Origin: Pegoplata infirma
Lineage: Eukaryota; Arthropoda; Insecta; Diptera; Anthomyiidae
Assembly: GCA_963921195.1 (NCBI GenBank)
Contig: OY992537.1
Location: 94,694,736 to 94,758,735 of the forward strand
Reading direction: 5' to 3'
Length of the DNA: 64,000 nucleotides
The notes under the pieces were generated by a model. It searched no databases and was not told the DNA's origin. It saw only the letters and a program-made list of their open reading frames with translations. A program made the translations under genes and the position numbers. Numbering within the stretch: the stretch's first letter is position 1; each line of letters opens with the position of its first letter. Below, in pieces: positions 10,358 through 20,079 of this stretch.

Positions 10358-11554
10358 ATGGATTTAAAATCTATCCCAGACCTAAAAGTGTCCGGCAACA
10401 AAGCCAAAAATTGGACAATCTTTCTAAGAGATTTTGAAGATTATATAATAGCTAAAAATACGAAACTAAGTGATGCTATTAAGCTTGCTATTTTGAGAAA
10501 CCAAATTGGACGTGAAGGTAAAGAAATAATCAGAAACTTGGATATTGCAGTGGAAGATAGTAACAACTACAACAAAGTCATCAAAGCTCTTGAAGACTAT
10601 TTCACGCCAAAGAAAAACATTCTATATGAAAGATTTGTTTTTTACAACCGAAATCAAAAGCCAAATGAGCCAATTGAGGACTTTATTCAAGATTTGAAGG
10701 AGTTATCCTGTAGCTGTGAATTTGAAAATCCATCTGAAATAGTTAGAGACAGAATTGTATTGGGTGTTGCTGATAACCATCTACAAGAAAAGTTATTAAA
10801 AAAGGAGGACATCGAAATTGACAAGATAATTTTAGAATGCAGAATTTATGAGAAGCAGAAACAACAGGTACGAGATGTTCAAGAAACAAGGCAGAATACA
10901 GATGACATTCGAGAGGGATATGAAAATGCTGGTGAGACAGAAAAATTAGATTTTATAAATAAATATAAGAAAAGTAGATTTAGAAATGATCAAAATCAGA
11001 AGAGTAACGTAATTAATTGTAAAAGATGTTTGAAAAAACACAAAATTAACAATTGCCCTGCATTTGGTAAGGTTTGCAATAAATGTAAAAAATTAAACCA
11101 TTTTTCGGTTGCGTGTAAATCAAATATTCAAGTTAATACTTTATCTAAAGATGATTGTAATAGTTGTGATTCTGATTGTGATTTTGCGTTGACTGACAGT
11201 ATTAATTCGTATAGAGTCAAAGACGTTTGGTACCATGATATCATGGTCAATAACTATAGTGTTAAATTTAAATTGGACACTGGTTCTGATGCAAATATAA
11301 TTCCAATAACTATATTTAAAAATATTTGTACGAATATGAAATTAAAACCTACTAACACTACTTTGTTAACATATAGTGGTCATAAAATACGTCCTTTAGG
11401 TGAAATAACTCTTCGTTGTGTTTCGAAAAATTATATTTCTGACGAGTTGTTTTTAATTGTTGACAATGGGTATAAGCCAATATTCAGCAGAGATTCTTGT
11501 GTTAAATTAGGCCTAATCAAGAGAGTTTTGAATATTGACAATACTTCAGACTGA
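10358..11554 (+). CDS. Gag-protease polyprotein of the LTR retrotransposon
   Basis: 398 residues from an ATG in good context (AACAATGG) to TGA at 11552-11554. Residues 1-170 form the capsid-like domain (WTIFLRDFEDYI, ALEDYFTPKKN, DRIVLGVADN). Two nucleocapsid knuckles follow: C221-X2-C224-X3-H228-X4-C233 and C240-X2-C243-X4-H248-X4-C253. The aspartic protease active site is DTGS at 307-310, with the flap and C-terminal half reaching the stop. The product packages the RNA and cleaves the polyprotein in a cytoplasmic particle. Ending a gag ORF after protease instead of before it is unusual; the next frame is collinear, so the TGA may be read through. Confidence 0.92.
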   Translation: MDLKSIPDLKVSGNKAKNWTIFLRDFEDYIIAKNTKLSDAIKLAILRNQIGREGKEIIRNLDIAVEDSNNYNKVIKALEDYFTPKKNILYERFVFYNRNQKPNEPIEDFIQDLKELSCSCEFENPSEIVRDRIVLGVADNHLQEKLLKKEDIEIDKIILECRIYEKQKQQVRDVQETRQNTDDIREGYENAGETEKLDFINKYKKSRFRNDQNQKSNVINCKRCLKKHKINNCPAFGKVCNKCKKLNHFSVACKSNIQVNTLSKDDCNSCDSDCDFALTDSINSYRVKDVWYHDIMVNNYSVKFKLDTGSDANIIPITIFKNICTNMKLKPTNTTLLTYSGHKIRPLGEITLRCVSKNYISDELFLIVDNGYKPIFSRDSCVKLGLIKRVLNIDNTSD

Positions 11555-11558
11555 CTAG
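11552..11558 (+). promoter_or_regulatory. In-frame TGA in the context TGACTAG
   Basis: This is the only stop between the gag start and the pol end, and the codons after it (LEKLAAKYKDVF...) belong to the normal lead-in to RT. UGA followed by CUAG is the best-characterised efficient readthrough context in animal mRNAs (established knowledge). Whether it is used here, or is a recent mutation, cannot be told from one copy. Confidence 0.6.
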
Positions 11559-14200
11559 AAAAGTTAGCTGCGAAATATAAAGATGTTTTTAAAGGAGTAG
11601 GTAGATTTAGTGAGCCATATAACATTGAAATAGATACAAATGCAGTTCCGGTGGCTCATCCACCAAGAAGAATACCAATAAAAATTAAAGATAAATTAAA
11701 GGATAAACTAGACGAATTAGATCGTATGGATATTATTGAAAAAACAGAAAAGCCTCAAGCATGGGTTCACAATTTAGTTATTCGTGAGAAAAAAGATGGG
11801 AGTTTGCGTTTGTGTTTAGACCCAAGGGAACTTAATAAACATGTAATTCCTAATCATTATTTAATACCAACATTTGAAGAGATAAGTGCAAATTTAGTTG
11901 AATATGAGTATTTTTCGGTTTTTGATCTCAAAGATGGGTTTTGGCATGTGCCTTTAACAGATAAATCAAGTGATTTAGTAACGTTTAGTACTCCTTTTGG
12001 ATGCTATAAATTTAAAAGATTACCGTTTGGATTGGTTACAGCATCTGAAGTGTTTCAGAGATACAATTCTAAGACATTTAGTGATTTGCCTGGGGTAAAC
12101 ATATACATAGACGATATAATAATAGGTGGTAAAACCATAGATGATCATGATAAAAATGTGGATCTGTTTTTAAGAAGAGCACGGGAACAGAATGTAAAGA
12201 TAAATAAGAATAAAATTCAATTTAGAGTAAAAGAAGTCAGTTTCTTAGGACACATAATTTCAAATAATGGTATAAGACCAGATAAAAAGCGCATTGAATC
12301 TATATTAGCACTCAGCTTTCCGAGGAATAGAACTGAACTACAATCGTTTTTGGGTTTGGTAAATTATTTGAGAAAATTTATACCGAATTTAGCAGATTTA
12401 ACTGCTCCGTTAAGAGAATTACTTCGGAAAAATATAGATTATGTTATATTACCCGCTCATGAGGAGTGTTTTAATAAAATTAAAAATGTTGTATCCACTC
12501 ATGTAATTCTTACGCCTTTTAATGAAAAGGATAATGTTGTTATCCAGACTGATGCTTCAAAAGATGGGCTAGGTTGTTGTTTATTTCAAAATGATAAAAT
12601 TATTTCGTTTGCTTCACGCTCTTTATCTGACACAGAAAAACAGTATGCACAGATTGAAAAGGAATTTTTAGCAATTGTTTTCTCATGTAAAAAATTTCAT
12701 CAGTATATTTATGGGAAAAAGGTCATTATTATTTCGGATCACAAACCACTAGAAACCATTTTTAAAAAGGATATTAACAAAATCGGATCGACAAGATTAC
12801 AAAGATTAAAGTTGAAAATGTTTCCATATAATGTAGAGGTTGTTTATAAGCCCGGAAAGAGCATTGTTGCTGCTGATTATTTTTCAAGAAACTATATTGA
12901 TAATGGAAATTTAGAACATGAAAACGGTGTAACGGAAATGATTCATAGTATTAGTGTTACAGATGATAGTTTAGAAAGAATAGCTAATGCTACTAAACAG
13001 GACGATTTATTAAGTTTAATAACAAAATACTGCTTTGAAGGATGGCCTGAGAAGAATAAAATTCCTGATTATGCTAAAGGATATTACAGCAAGAAAAATG
13101 ATATAACAGTAGAAGGAAATTTAGTTTTTTATAATGAACGTATAATGATACCGAAAAATTTACAAAACAATGTTTTGAATAAACTACATGAAAGTCATAT
13201 GGGCATTTCTAAAACTAGGAAAAGAGCATCCGAGTTATTTTATTGGATGAATATGAATGAAGACATTGAGAATATAATAATGAAATGTAGAAAATGTCAG
13301 GAACTGAGACCATCTAATATCAAGGAACCAATTATTCCACACGATATTCCAGATTTACCTTTTGAAAAGGTTGGTTGTGATATTTTGGAGCATTCTGGAA
13401 AAAATTTTCTCGTTGTTGTGGATTACTATAGTAAGTGGTTTGAATTAATTTATTTAAAATCTAAGACTTCAGCTGATGTTATTGAAGGGTGGATAGACGT
13501 GTTTTCAAGGTTTGGGATACCGAAGGTAGTTGTGGCTGATAATATGCCTTTTGGGTCGTATGAATGTTCGGAATTTTCTAAAAAGTGGAATTTTAAAATA
13601 ATAACTAGCAGTCCTAATTACCCTAGAAGTAATGGATTGGCTGAAAGATTTGTGGGCATTGCTAAGATGATTTTAAGGAAATCCGAAACAAAGGAGGAAG
13701 TTTTTAATGCAATGTTGGAATATCGTAATACTCCTATCAAGGACCTAAGTTATTCCCCGGCACAGCTTCTTTTATATAGACGGCTAAGAACGAAAATTCC
13801 TATTACGGATAAATTGTTAGAACCTAACCCTAGATATATAAACAATAAATTTGTAAGGGAGGAAATGGAGGAGAAGACTAAAAATGTTAGAAAATATTAC
13901 AATCGAAACACAAAGAAGAGAAGAAGTTTTAATATTGGGGATAGTATATTTTTTAGAATAGATTCGTCCCGTAAGTGGATACCTGGAGTTATAGTAGCTT
14001 GTCATAATACGCCCAGGTCATATATCGTAAAAAGTTTGTCAGATGAACGAACATATAGAAGAAATTCATTTCATATTAAATTTAGAAGAACGGATGACTA
14101 TATTGAAAATAAAACGAATAATACTGTCATTCCTCGTAAAAGTAGTCGTATAAAACATCAAACAGATTTTTATAAGCCGATTAATTTTTTAAATTCCTAA
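11555..14200 (+). CDS. Pol: reverse transcriptase, RNase H, integrase (in frame with gag-protease)
   Basis: The open frame follows the TGA directly; the first ATG-like start is only at 11651 (encoded GTG), so independent initiation is unlikely. Counting from 11651: RT core FDLKDGFWH at 91-99 and YIDD at 152-155; RNase H with TDASKDG at 300-306, E338 and SDHKPL at 362-367. Integrase has the zinc-binding set H513, H516, C546, C549, then D577, D630 and E665 as the catalytic triad. Only 34 residues separate D630 and E665, against the usual 35, because the motif reads ADNMPFGS. A GPY/F-like C-terminal module lies near 760-810; no chromodomain seen. The frame is otherwise intact. Confidence 0.92.
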   Translation, partial: LEKLAAKYKDVFKGVGRFSEPYNIEIDTNAVPVAHPPRRIPIKIKDKLKDKLDELDRMDIIEKTEKPQAWVHNLVIREKKDGSLRLCLDPRELNKHVIPNHYLIPTFEEISANLVEYEYFSVFDLKDGFWHVPLTDKSSDLVTFSTPFGCYKFKRLPFGLVTASEVFQRYNSKTFSDLPGVNIYIDDIIIGGKTIDDHDKNVDLFLRRAREQNVKINKNKIQFRVKEVSFLGHIISNNGIRPDKKRIESILALSFPRNRTELQSFLGLVNYLRKFIPNLADLTAPLRELLRKNIDYVILPAHEECFNKIKNVVSTHVILTPFNEKDNVVIQTDASKDGLGCCLFQNDKIISFASRSLSDTEKQYAQIEKEFLAIVFSCKKFHQYIYGKKVIIISDHKPLETIFKKDINKIGSTRLQRLKLKMFPYNVEVVYKPGKSIVAADYFSRNYIDNGNLEHENGVTEMIHSISVTDDSLERIANATKQDDLLSLITKYCFEGWPEKNKIPDYAKGYYSKKNDITVEGNLVFYNERIMIPKNLQNNVLNKLHESHMGISKTRKRASELFYWMNMNEDIENIIMKCRKCQELRPSNIKEPIIPHDIPDLPFEKVGCDILEHSGKNFLVVVDYYSKWFELIYLKSKTSADVIEGWIDVFSRFGIPKVVVADNMPFGSYECSEFSKKWNFKIITSSPNYPRSNGLAERFVGIAKMILRKSETKEEVFNAMLEYRNTPIKDLSYSPAQLLLYRRLRTKIPITDKLLEPNPRYINNKFVREEMEEKTKNVRKYYNRNTKKRRSFNIGDSIFFRIDSSRKWIPGVIVACHNTPRSYIVKSLSDERTYRRNSFHIKFRRTDDYIENKTNNTVIPRKSSRIKHQTDFYKPINFLNS

Positions 14201-14312
14201 ATAAATAAATATTTACATTACCTTTATCAGTACATAGCTCTAAGTTAGTTTTAAGATGTTTAGATCCTATCTTTATTAATAATATAGTTAATAATATTAT
14301 ATTATTAATAAA

Positions 14313-14325
14313 TAGAAAAGGAAGA
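14313..14325 (+). promoter_or_regulatory. Polypurine tract
   Basis: AGAAAAGGAAGA lies directly before the right LTR, the expected plus-strand primer position. The short 3' UTR before it (14201-14312) contains an AT palindrome around AATAATATTATATTATTA. Confidence 0.8.
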
Positions 14326-14485
14326 TGTTGTATTAGAATTAAACTACTTATAATTTTATACTTGGCTTTTTAACTTTGTAATTTACTCAAGTAGTCTTAG
14401 TATTGTTTGTATTCAATGTTTTATATTTGAAAAAAATAAAATAAATACAATCAGTTTCGATTTGGAATTTATGAGTTTCTCTACA
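14326..14485 (+). repeat. 3' long terminal repeat, 160 bp
   Basis: I see no difference from the 5' LTR over its whole length. It is followed by the GAAAA duplication. Confidence 0.93.
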
Positions 14486-14490
14486 GAAAA

Positions 14491-15189
14491 AATAAAGGCT
14501 TTCTGGAAAATCGGTATAAAAGCCGAACTAGCAGGAATTTCGCCTAACGAAAAAACACAGGTATGCTTAATTTTGATAGAGATTATTATATATTATTTTG
14601 ATGGTCATACGTATATACATTTCCATATAAACTACCACAACGATTATTCATTTTTGACATTAACGAACTTAGCGAAGCCGAATTTGGACACGACCGATAC
14701 ACCATTGGATATATATGGGGCATTCCATGTCAAATCGGACACTTTGAAATTTTTTTTTTTAGATTTTCCCAATTTGTTTACAGTTTTTAGTACCCTTCGA
14801 AAACTCCTTCGTGGTAAATTTTCAGATTTTTTTGATGACCCGTTCAAAAGATATCGAATTTTTAAAAATTGGTAGTTTGTTCCTTTACTCAAACTTCGTT
14901 TACTCATAACTTCTTCAATAATGGTCCAAATTTCAAATTATTTTTTTTAATTTTTGTTTTTTTACATACTTTAAAAAAAAATCCCAAAAAATTCTTAAAA
15001 GCGCTCTAGTATGCGATTTTTAAGTTATAAAATTTAAATCTCATTTTTCAAAATGTTAGTACTCTTCGATTTTTTTGAAATTTTTGTGTGTAAAAAATCC
15101 ATCGATTCTACAATTTTTTTTTGCCCAGGAGGATCGTGGGATAACGATTATTACTATTTTTTAAAATTTTTTAAAAAAATTTTATTATA
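14491..15189. other. AT-rich sequence, no supported gene
   Basis: An open frame of 137 residues (14462-14875) begins inside the LTR and has no recognisable domain. 'GGGGCATTCCATGTCAAAT' near 14718 resembles 'GAGGCATTCCACACCAAATG' at 25940, so part may be old palindrome-element sequence. Confidence 0.4.
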
Positions 15190-15540
15190 ATTTTCCAATC
15201 TTTAAATCATTTCTACTGCTCTAATAGTGCGTCATAGAGGGGTCCTTTATAAGACCGACCCCCATTAATTTTTCTGTCTTAACATTTCTTTATAACAAAC
15301 TAATACCGTATCTCCAATTTCTAAGGGGGCTCCCACACAAAACGACATTTTTTTAAATTTGCTCCAACCGCTCTAACTGGCCTAATAGTGCCCTTAAAAC
15401 AAAAAAATGTATGACCGACCCACAATATTTTTTTAGTCCAAATACAAATTTTTTAATTTTTTGTAAATTTGTTTTATTTAATCAGCTTCTACCGGTCCAA
15501 TGGTGCGTCCGAAAGTGGTCATTAGTGAGACCGACCATTT
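15190..15540. repeat. Single D-type repeat unit
   Basis: Blocks such as 'AGACCGACCCCCATTAATTTT', 'ATACCGTATCTCCA' and 'GGGGCTCCCA' occur in the same order as in the tandem array at 20080-21010. One full ~327-bp unit with its two related halves is present. Confidence 0.75.
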
Positions 15541-15659
15541 ATTTTTAATAAAAAATTGGTGGTCAAAAGAATTGGAGGTAAAAAAATGTGGATTTTTGCT
15601 TAAAAAATTCCACTGTTGGTTTGGGTTGTTGGAAAAATTATTTGATCACTGAATAAAAA

Positions 15660-15961
15660 CTATTGGACTTTTTTTTAAATTTCTAATGTTTTAGCTTGGA
15701 AAAAATCGACTCGGAAATATTTTTAAAAAATGTTCTAAAAAATGTCTATAATTTTTTTCATTTTTCACATCGACCCTCGTAACACATTCATTATTTTTCC
15801 AATCTGGACGCTATTAAGCTTAAATTAAAGCTTGATAAATTACCTATATTACTTTTTTTTATAATACTTGTTTGATAATTATAACGTTTAGTAGTGTTAA
15901 CTTTGTCTTTAAAAAATTTCATCTACTATAAAAAAGTTTCCAATGTATTGTCGCCCACTGT
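15660..15961 (-). mobile_element. Tc1-like miniature element, decayed copy
   Basis: Reverse complement resembles the element at 59698-60183: shared 'CTATTAAGCTTAAATTAAAGCTT' type block, 'GATAAATTACCTAT' and a terminal CCCACTG followed by TA. The other end is too decayed to place. Confidence 0.6.
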
Positions 15962-16014
15962 ATATGCCCTTTATTTATTTAAATACAATGTAGATACAGC
16001 GATGTAACATAAAA

Positions 16015-16125
16015 ATACTTAGGGCGTCCACGAATTCCCTCCATCTAATTCTGTCTCTGGCAAGTTGTTTAATTTCGTTCCAGGTTATTCGAGCTGTTTC
16101 ATGTTCGTTGGATAGGCCTTCAAAA
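16015..16125 (-). pseudogene. C-terminal scrap of a non-LTR retrotransposon polymerase
   Basis: The minus strand reads NEHETARITWNEIKQLARDR followed by IRWREFVDALS. The W-x-E-x-x-x-L-A-x-(N/D)-R-x-x-W-R-x-x-V-x-A-L pattern is typical of the very end of endonuclease/RT proteins. There is nothing further upstream, so it is a relic. The clade is not determinable. Confidence 0.55.
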
Positions 16126-16194
16126 AACCTTTCGACCTGTATAAAATGTTTATATAGTTTCTTTTGAAGAAATAGGAAAAATCCTCAAAAAACG

Positions 16195-16345
16195 AAAAAA
16201 AGCTCGTTTTCCCCCCTCCCCTTTGACCCGCTAAATGTGAGACTGGGCAGCTAAAAAAAACAGGTGACTATTATTTTGCTCCCCTTTTTTCTATATAAAA
16301 GTTTCAGGACAACCGATGGGTGCCCTATGAAAGAACTTTCTTGTT
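16195..16345. repeat. Interspersed repeat, inverted partner of 9918-10041
   Basis: Shares 'GGGTGCCCTATGAAAGA', 'AGGACAACCG' and 'GGGCAGCTAAAAAAAACAGGT' with the reverse complement of 9918-10041. Just downstream, TCACGTGATAGGCA occurs twice (16378 and 16420). Confidence 0.65.
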
Positions 16346-16573
16346 AGTAAAAATTTGGTTTTGTCCTATTGTCTCCGGTCACGTGATAGGCATTTTAGTG
16401 ATATGTACCGTTTTCAGCAGTCACGTGATAGGCAATTTTGAATCGAAAGACACACTTATCCTGCACGGTTATTATGCAGACAAGTCTATTCAAGAACTAT
16501 TAACGAGTGATATCATAAAAATATTAAATAAAAAACAAACCAAAAATGAAATTTAATACAAAATCAAAACACA

Positions 16574-16765
16574 GCTATTCACTTTTTCAGGAAACCCTCC
16601 CATTAAAGCTTTTATGGTAGTTTCTGTCACCGTTTTAGAGCAGGTAGTCCATCTACGTTTGAAATCATCCAAGTCCTGGGAGACCTTTTTTGTGCCCTTT
16701 AATTCTCTTTTAACAAGAGCCCAATATCTCTCCACTGGCCTGAGCTTTGTGCAGTTTGGTGGAGA
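16574..16765 (-). pseudogene. C-terminal fragment of an IS630/Tc1/mariner-type transposase
   Basis: The minus-strand frame contains PPNCTKLRPVERYWALVKRE and, downstream, FKRRWTTCSKTVTETTIKALMG. The 'PPN-x5-RP-(V/I)-E-x-(F/Y)-W' block surrounds the last catalytic acidic residue of IS630/Tc1/mariner DDE transposases. The first two catalytic aspartates and the DNA-binding domain are not found. The frame upstream of 16765 (the N-terminal 50 residues) looks unrelated. Non-functional. Confidence 0.65.
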
Positions 16766-16919
16766 AGAAGAAGAATTCTCTTCTGATAAAACTACTTGAT
16801 ATAAATTTCGCTGTTTATACACACAAAAAACAAAAATTGTCAAATTACTAGGTAAAGTCTCGTAATCCCATTTTACCAATATTTGACAGTTTCCTTGTTT
16901 TTTAACAAACAAATTTGGA

Positions 16920-17529
16920 TCGAAATTTAATTTTTTTTTGTAATTTTACAATTTTTTTTTGTAATTTTACAAATTTCCAAGATAACTTTACAAAAAAATC
17001 TAATAAATTCACGAGAATTCCTTGTAATTTTTATTGCGTCAGAAAAAAAACTGTAAATTTACAATTTTATTGGTAAAAAGCTTGTAAAATTACAAAACAA
17101 TTGGTAAAAAGCTTCTAAACTACTAGGAATTCTCATAAAATAGAAGGTAGCAAAAAATGTTTTTTTTTAGTGTAATTTCAATAACATTTTTTAATTATAT
17201 TAATTAATTTTTAATTAATTTATTTTTAATTAACGACATTCAAATGTTTTTTTTTTTTAATTTATATGGCTATTTAAGTGATTGGTCTGAATTTAATTAA
17301 TTTTTTAATTAAATTAAAAAAATTTTAAATATTTTTTTTTTCGTTAAAGTGCTATAAAACGAATTTTATGTGAAAATTAATTTTATAAAATATTTTAAAA
17401 AATGTTAAAATTTGAATATGCACAAATAGGCTATATTTTAAGTAAACAACATATTTTTCTTTAAGTGTGTTTAAAGTATATACATTAGAGTTCGTTTGGC
17501 GACTATGTCACTTTATCTGTTTATCGGAT
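16920..17529. other. Extremely AT-rich stretch
   Basis: Short inverted runs such as TTGTAATTTTACA and TTAATTAA tracts. No gene or element end recognised. Confidence 0.45.
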
Positions 17530-18655
17530 ATCATCATTTTTTTAAAGGATTTAGGGGAGTTAAAAAGAATGCTGGTGTATTTTTGGAAAAATTTTCACTC
17601 CTTGGGGTGGTTCAAAGCATCTGAAAACGCGGATTTTGACCTGATTTTTCTGCAGAGAAACAACGACTGAATATATTGCAAATCTGATTTCACCAGTCGA
17701 TTCTAGAGCAAAAATTAATACAATAGCAGTTTTTTGAACTCTTAAAAAAAGTTCCAATAACCCACAGCAGGAGGCGGAAAAATCGATTTTTTTTTTTAAA
17801 TTTAAATTATTTTTTAATCATGCACGATGAAGAGGCAGTTTTTGCTAAGAAAATTGGTACAAAAAGCACCTTTCTATCACAACCCATTAACAAGTTATAA
17901 AGCTTCAAAGTTTTTTTTCTAATGGCAAAATTATAAAACACTGACCTAAATTTGAAAATTTTTTGGATGGGTCAGCGGTCTGGACACTCATTTTCGATTA
18001 CCCTCTTAATGCTGATTCCAAATCTGGTTTCCAAAGTTTTCCATAATGTCAGGTTTTTGAGAAAATTGAGGTCAAAGTTCACAAAAAACGCATTTTGCTG
18101 CATTATTGAGAGCATTTTTTGTGATATTTTTGGATGATGTTCTAAGATCGTACATTTCGTTTTCGATTAACATTTTGATTCTGATTCTAAATATGGTTTT
18201 CAAATTTTTTTATCACGTTGTGTTTTCGAGAAAATTGAGGTCAAAGTTCTCAAAAAACGTGTTTTTGGCCATTTTTGAGAGCTTAACTTTTTAACGGGTT
18301 GTGATAGAACGGAAATTTTGGTACCATTTTGTTAAGCTAAAAATGCCCTTTAATCGTGCATATTTAAAAAATTAATAAAAAAATAAAATGGAAAAATCTT
18401 ATATTTCCGCCCTCTGTGGTGGGTTTTTGGAACTTTTTTTAAGAGTTCTAAAAATGGCCATGGTATTATTTTTTGCTGTTGAATCGACTGGTGAAATCAG
18501 ATTTGCGATATATTCAGCCGTTTTTGCTCTGCTAAAAAATCAGCTCAAAATCCACGTTTTCAAATGCGTTGAACCACCCCAAGGAGCGAAAATTTTTCCA
18601 AAAAAATAGCGGCATTCCTTTTAGCTCCTCTAAATCCTTTAAAAAAATTATGATA
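17530..18655. mobile_element. Foldback element with ~375-bp arms
   Basis: Arms about 17530-17905 and 18285-18655 are imperfect reverse complements. Shared blocks include AAAGGATTTAG, GGGGTGGTTCAA, GCAAATCTGATTTCACCAGT and TATCACAACCC. The centre holds two diverged tandem units (about 17955-18115 and 18125-18290), each with GAAAATTGAGGTCAAAGTTC. The open frames here repeat each other because of the symmetry. No transposase. Confidence 0.75.
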
Positions 18656-19153
18656 CCCGCAGATAAAATTTTCAAAATTAAGTCTAATATACATATTATC
18701 GCAAATTATTTTATTATACATTTTTTATAAGACTTTCTGTGTGATGATTAAAAAATGCCTATAAACAACAATATGTTTGCAATAAAAATCAAATAATAAT
18801 TTTTCAAAGTTATTCTTTAAATATTTATATGGGTTAATAGTTAAAATTGAATTCAAAAAATAAACGATTTTTTTTTTGAATCACAATGTATTTTTATAAT
18901 GGTCAATTTGTTTTGATACCCACCGAAATCAAGTTGCTGTAAAACTTATTTTCCAACTAAATTTTTCGATTGTATGAACCGAAAATGTTATTGTTACTAC
19001 AATATTTAGTTGGGACAACCGAATTTTTAAGTTCCCGAGTAAAAATTTTTATGTGGAGCAATAAATAAATTTTTAAATTATTTCAGATCTGTTGATAGAT
19101 CCGAGATTTCAAAGATCAGCACGGATTCGAAAAATGGATCGCTAAATTTAGAT
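18656..19153. other. AT-rich spacer, no gene seen
   Basis: No recognisable repeat end or coding frame. Confidence 0.4.
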
Positions 19154-19250
19154 CAGTTTTAACCGGACGGATACAATTTCATCCGAAAAATGGGTTTATC
19201 TAATTAGGTAAGTTTTAATCGTTGGGATACAATTTCATCTTAAAAATGGT
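19154..19250. repeat. 55-bp direct repeat, two units
   Basis: 'GGATACAATTTCATC' and the following 'AAAAATGG' occur twice, 55 bp apart, immediately left of the heptanucleotide array. Confidence 0.6.
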
Positions 19251-19267
19251 TGCATGTCCATGTCTAT

Positions 19268-19617
19268 GTCCATTGTCCATTGTCCATTGTACACTGTCCA
19301 TTGTCCATTGTTCATTGTCCATTGTTCATTGTCCATTGTCCACTGTCCATTGTTCATTGTCCATTGCCCATTGTCCATTGTTCATTGTCCATTGTCTATT
19401 GTCTATTGTCTATTGTCCATTGTCCATTGTCCATTGTCCATTGTCCATTGTCCATTGTCCATTGTCCATTGTCCATTGTCCATTGTCTATTGTCCATTGT
19501 CCATTGTCCATTGTCCATTGTCCATTGTCCATTGTCCATTGTCTATTGTCTATTGTCCATTGTCCATTGTCCATTGTCCATTGTCCATTGTCCATTGTCC
19601 ATTGTCCATTGTCCATG
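19268..19617. repeat. Heptanucleotide array (TTGTCCA)n, about 50 units
   Basis: Mostly perfect TTGTCCA with variants TTGTCTA, TTGTTCA, TTGCCCA and CTGTCCA, which cluster into short higher-order groups (TTGTCTA in runs near 19395, 19484 and 19541). All three forward frames are open and read SIVHCPL repeats; the reverse reads MDNGQWT repeats. The flanks (CCATGTCTATGTCC, CATGGACATGG) are degenerate relatives. Not coding. Confidence 0.95.
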
Positions 19618-19770
19618 GACATGGCCAATGCATATTTGCGAATCCATGTCCATATGGACCATGTCCATTAGCCTGTCCCGAAAATGGCCTCTTTTTGGAA
19701 TTTCGCTTGGTAATAGCATTCCGAGATATCGCCATTTTTTAAGTTTTCTAAAAAAAAAAATTACAATTTA

Positions 19771-19898
19771 TTATACCCTCCAACCACAGAATGGAGGTAT
19801 ACTCACTTTGTCATTCCGTTTGTAACGCATCGAAATATCGGTCGGGGACCCCATAAAGTATATATATTATTGATCCATGATCGATTCTAAGACATTCC
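19771..19898 (+). mobile_element. DINE-A 5' fragment
   Basis: TATACCCTCCAACCACAG, then the 'TGTCATTCCG...TAACGCATCG' block and 'GGACCCCATAAAGTATATAT'. It breaks off before the GTCY microsatellite. Confidence 0.8.
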
Positions 19899-20079
19899 AC
19901 AGTGGGTTGAAACATATATTAAGTGGGGATTAATTCAGAAAAGCCCTTTATTATTAATATTTTTATTGTTTTAGACTAACAATACATTATTTAGGAAACA
20001 AAAAATGTTTACAGAAAAAAAAACTTTTAGAAAATATTTTTTTATTAAAAAAGAAGATATAACCTTTTTAATAAAATTG

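Larger units (their letters stand above)
10042..14490 (+). mobile_element. Young Ty3/Gypsy LTR retrotransposon (mag-like), full length
   Basis: Two 160-bp LTRs (10047-10206 and 14326-14485) appear identical base for base and have TG...CA ends. The 5-bp duplication GAAAA flanks them (10042-10046, 14486-14490). A primer-binding site follows the left LTR and a purine tract precedes the right one. One frame from 10358 to 14200 encodes gag, protease, RT, RNase H and integrase, broken only by a TGA at 11552. Domain order, gag sequence and a QSFLGLVNYLRKFIP motif resemble the mag / K02A2.6-like Gypsy lineage (from memory of the family). No envelope gene. Identical LTRs imply recent insertion. Confidence 0.93.

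Noticed and set aside
14462..14875. 137-residue open frame right of the LTR element
   Set aside because: It begins inside the LTR and continues in AT-rich sequence; no recognisable domain and a fully overlapping frame on the other strand.
19222..19825. Overlapping 149-191-residue open frames with IVHCPLS repeats
   Set aside because: They are translations of a 7-bp tandem repeat, open in all forward frames; no start context or flanking coding signal.
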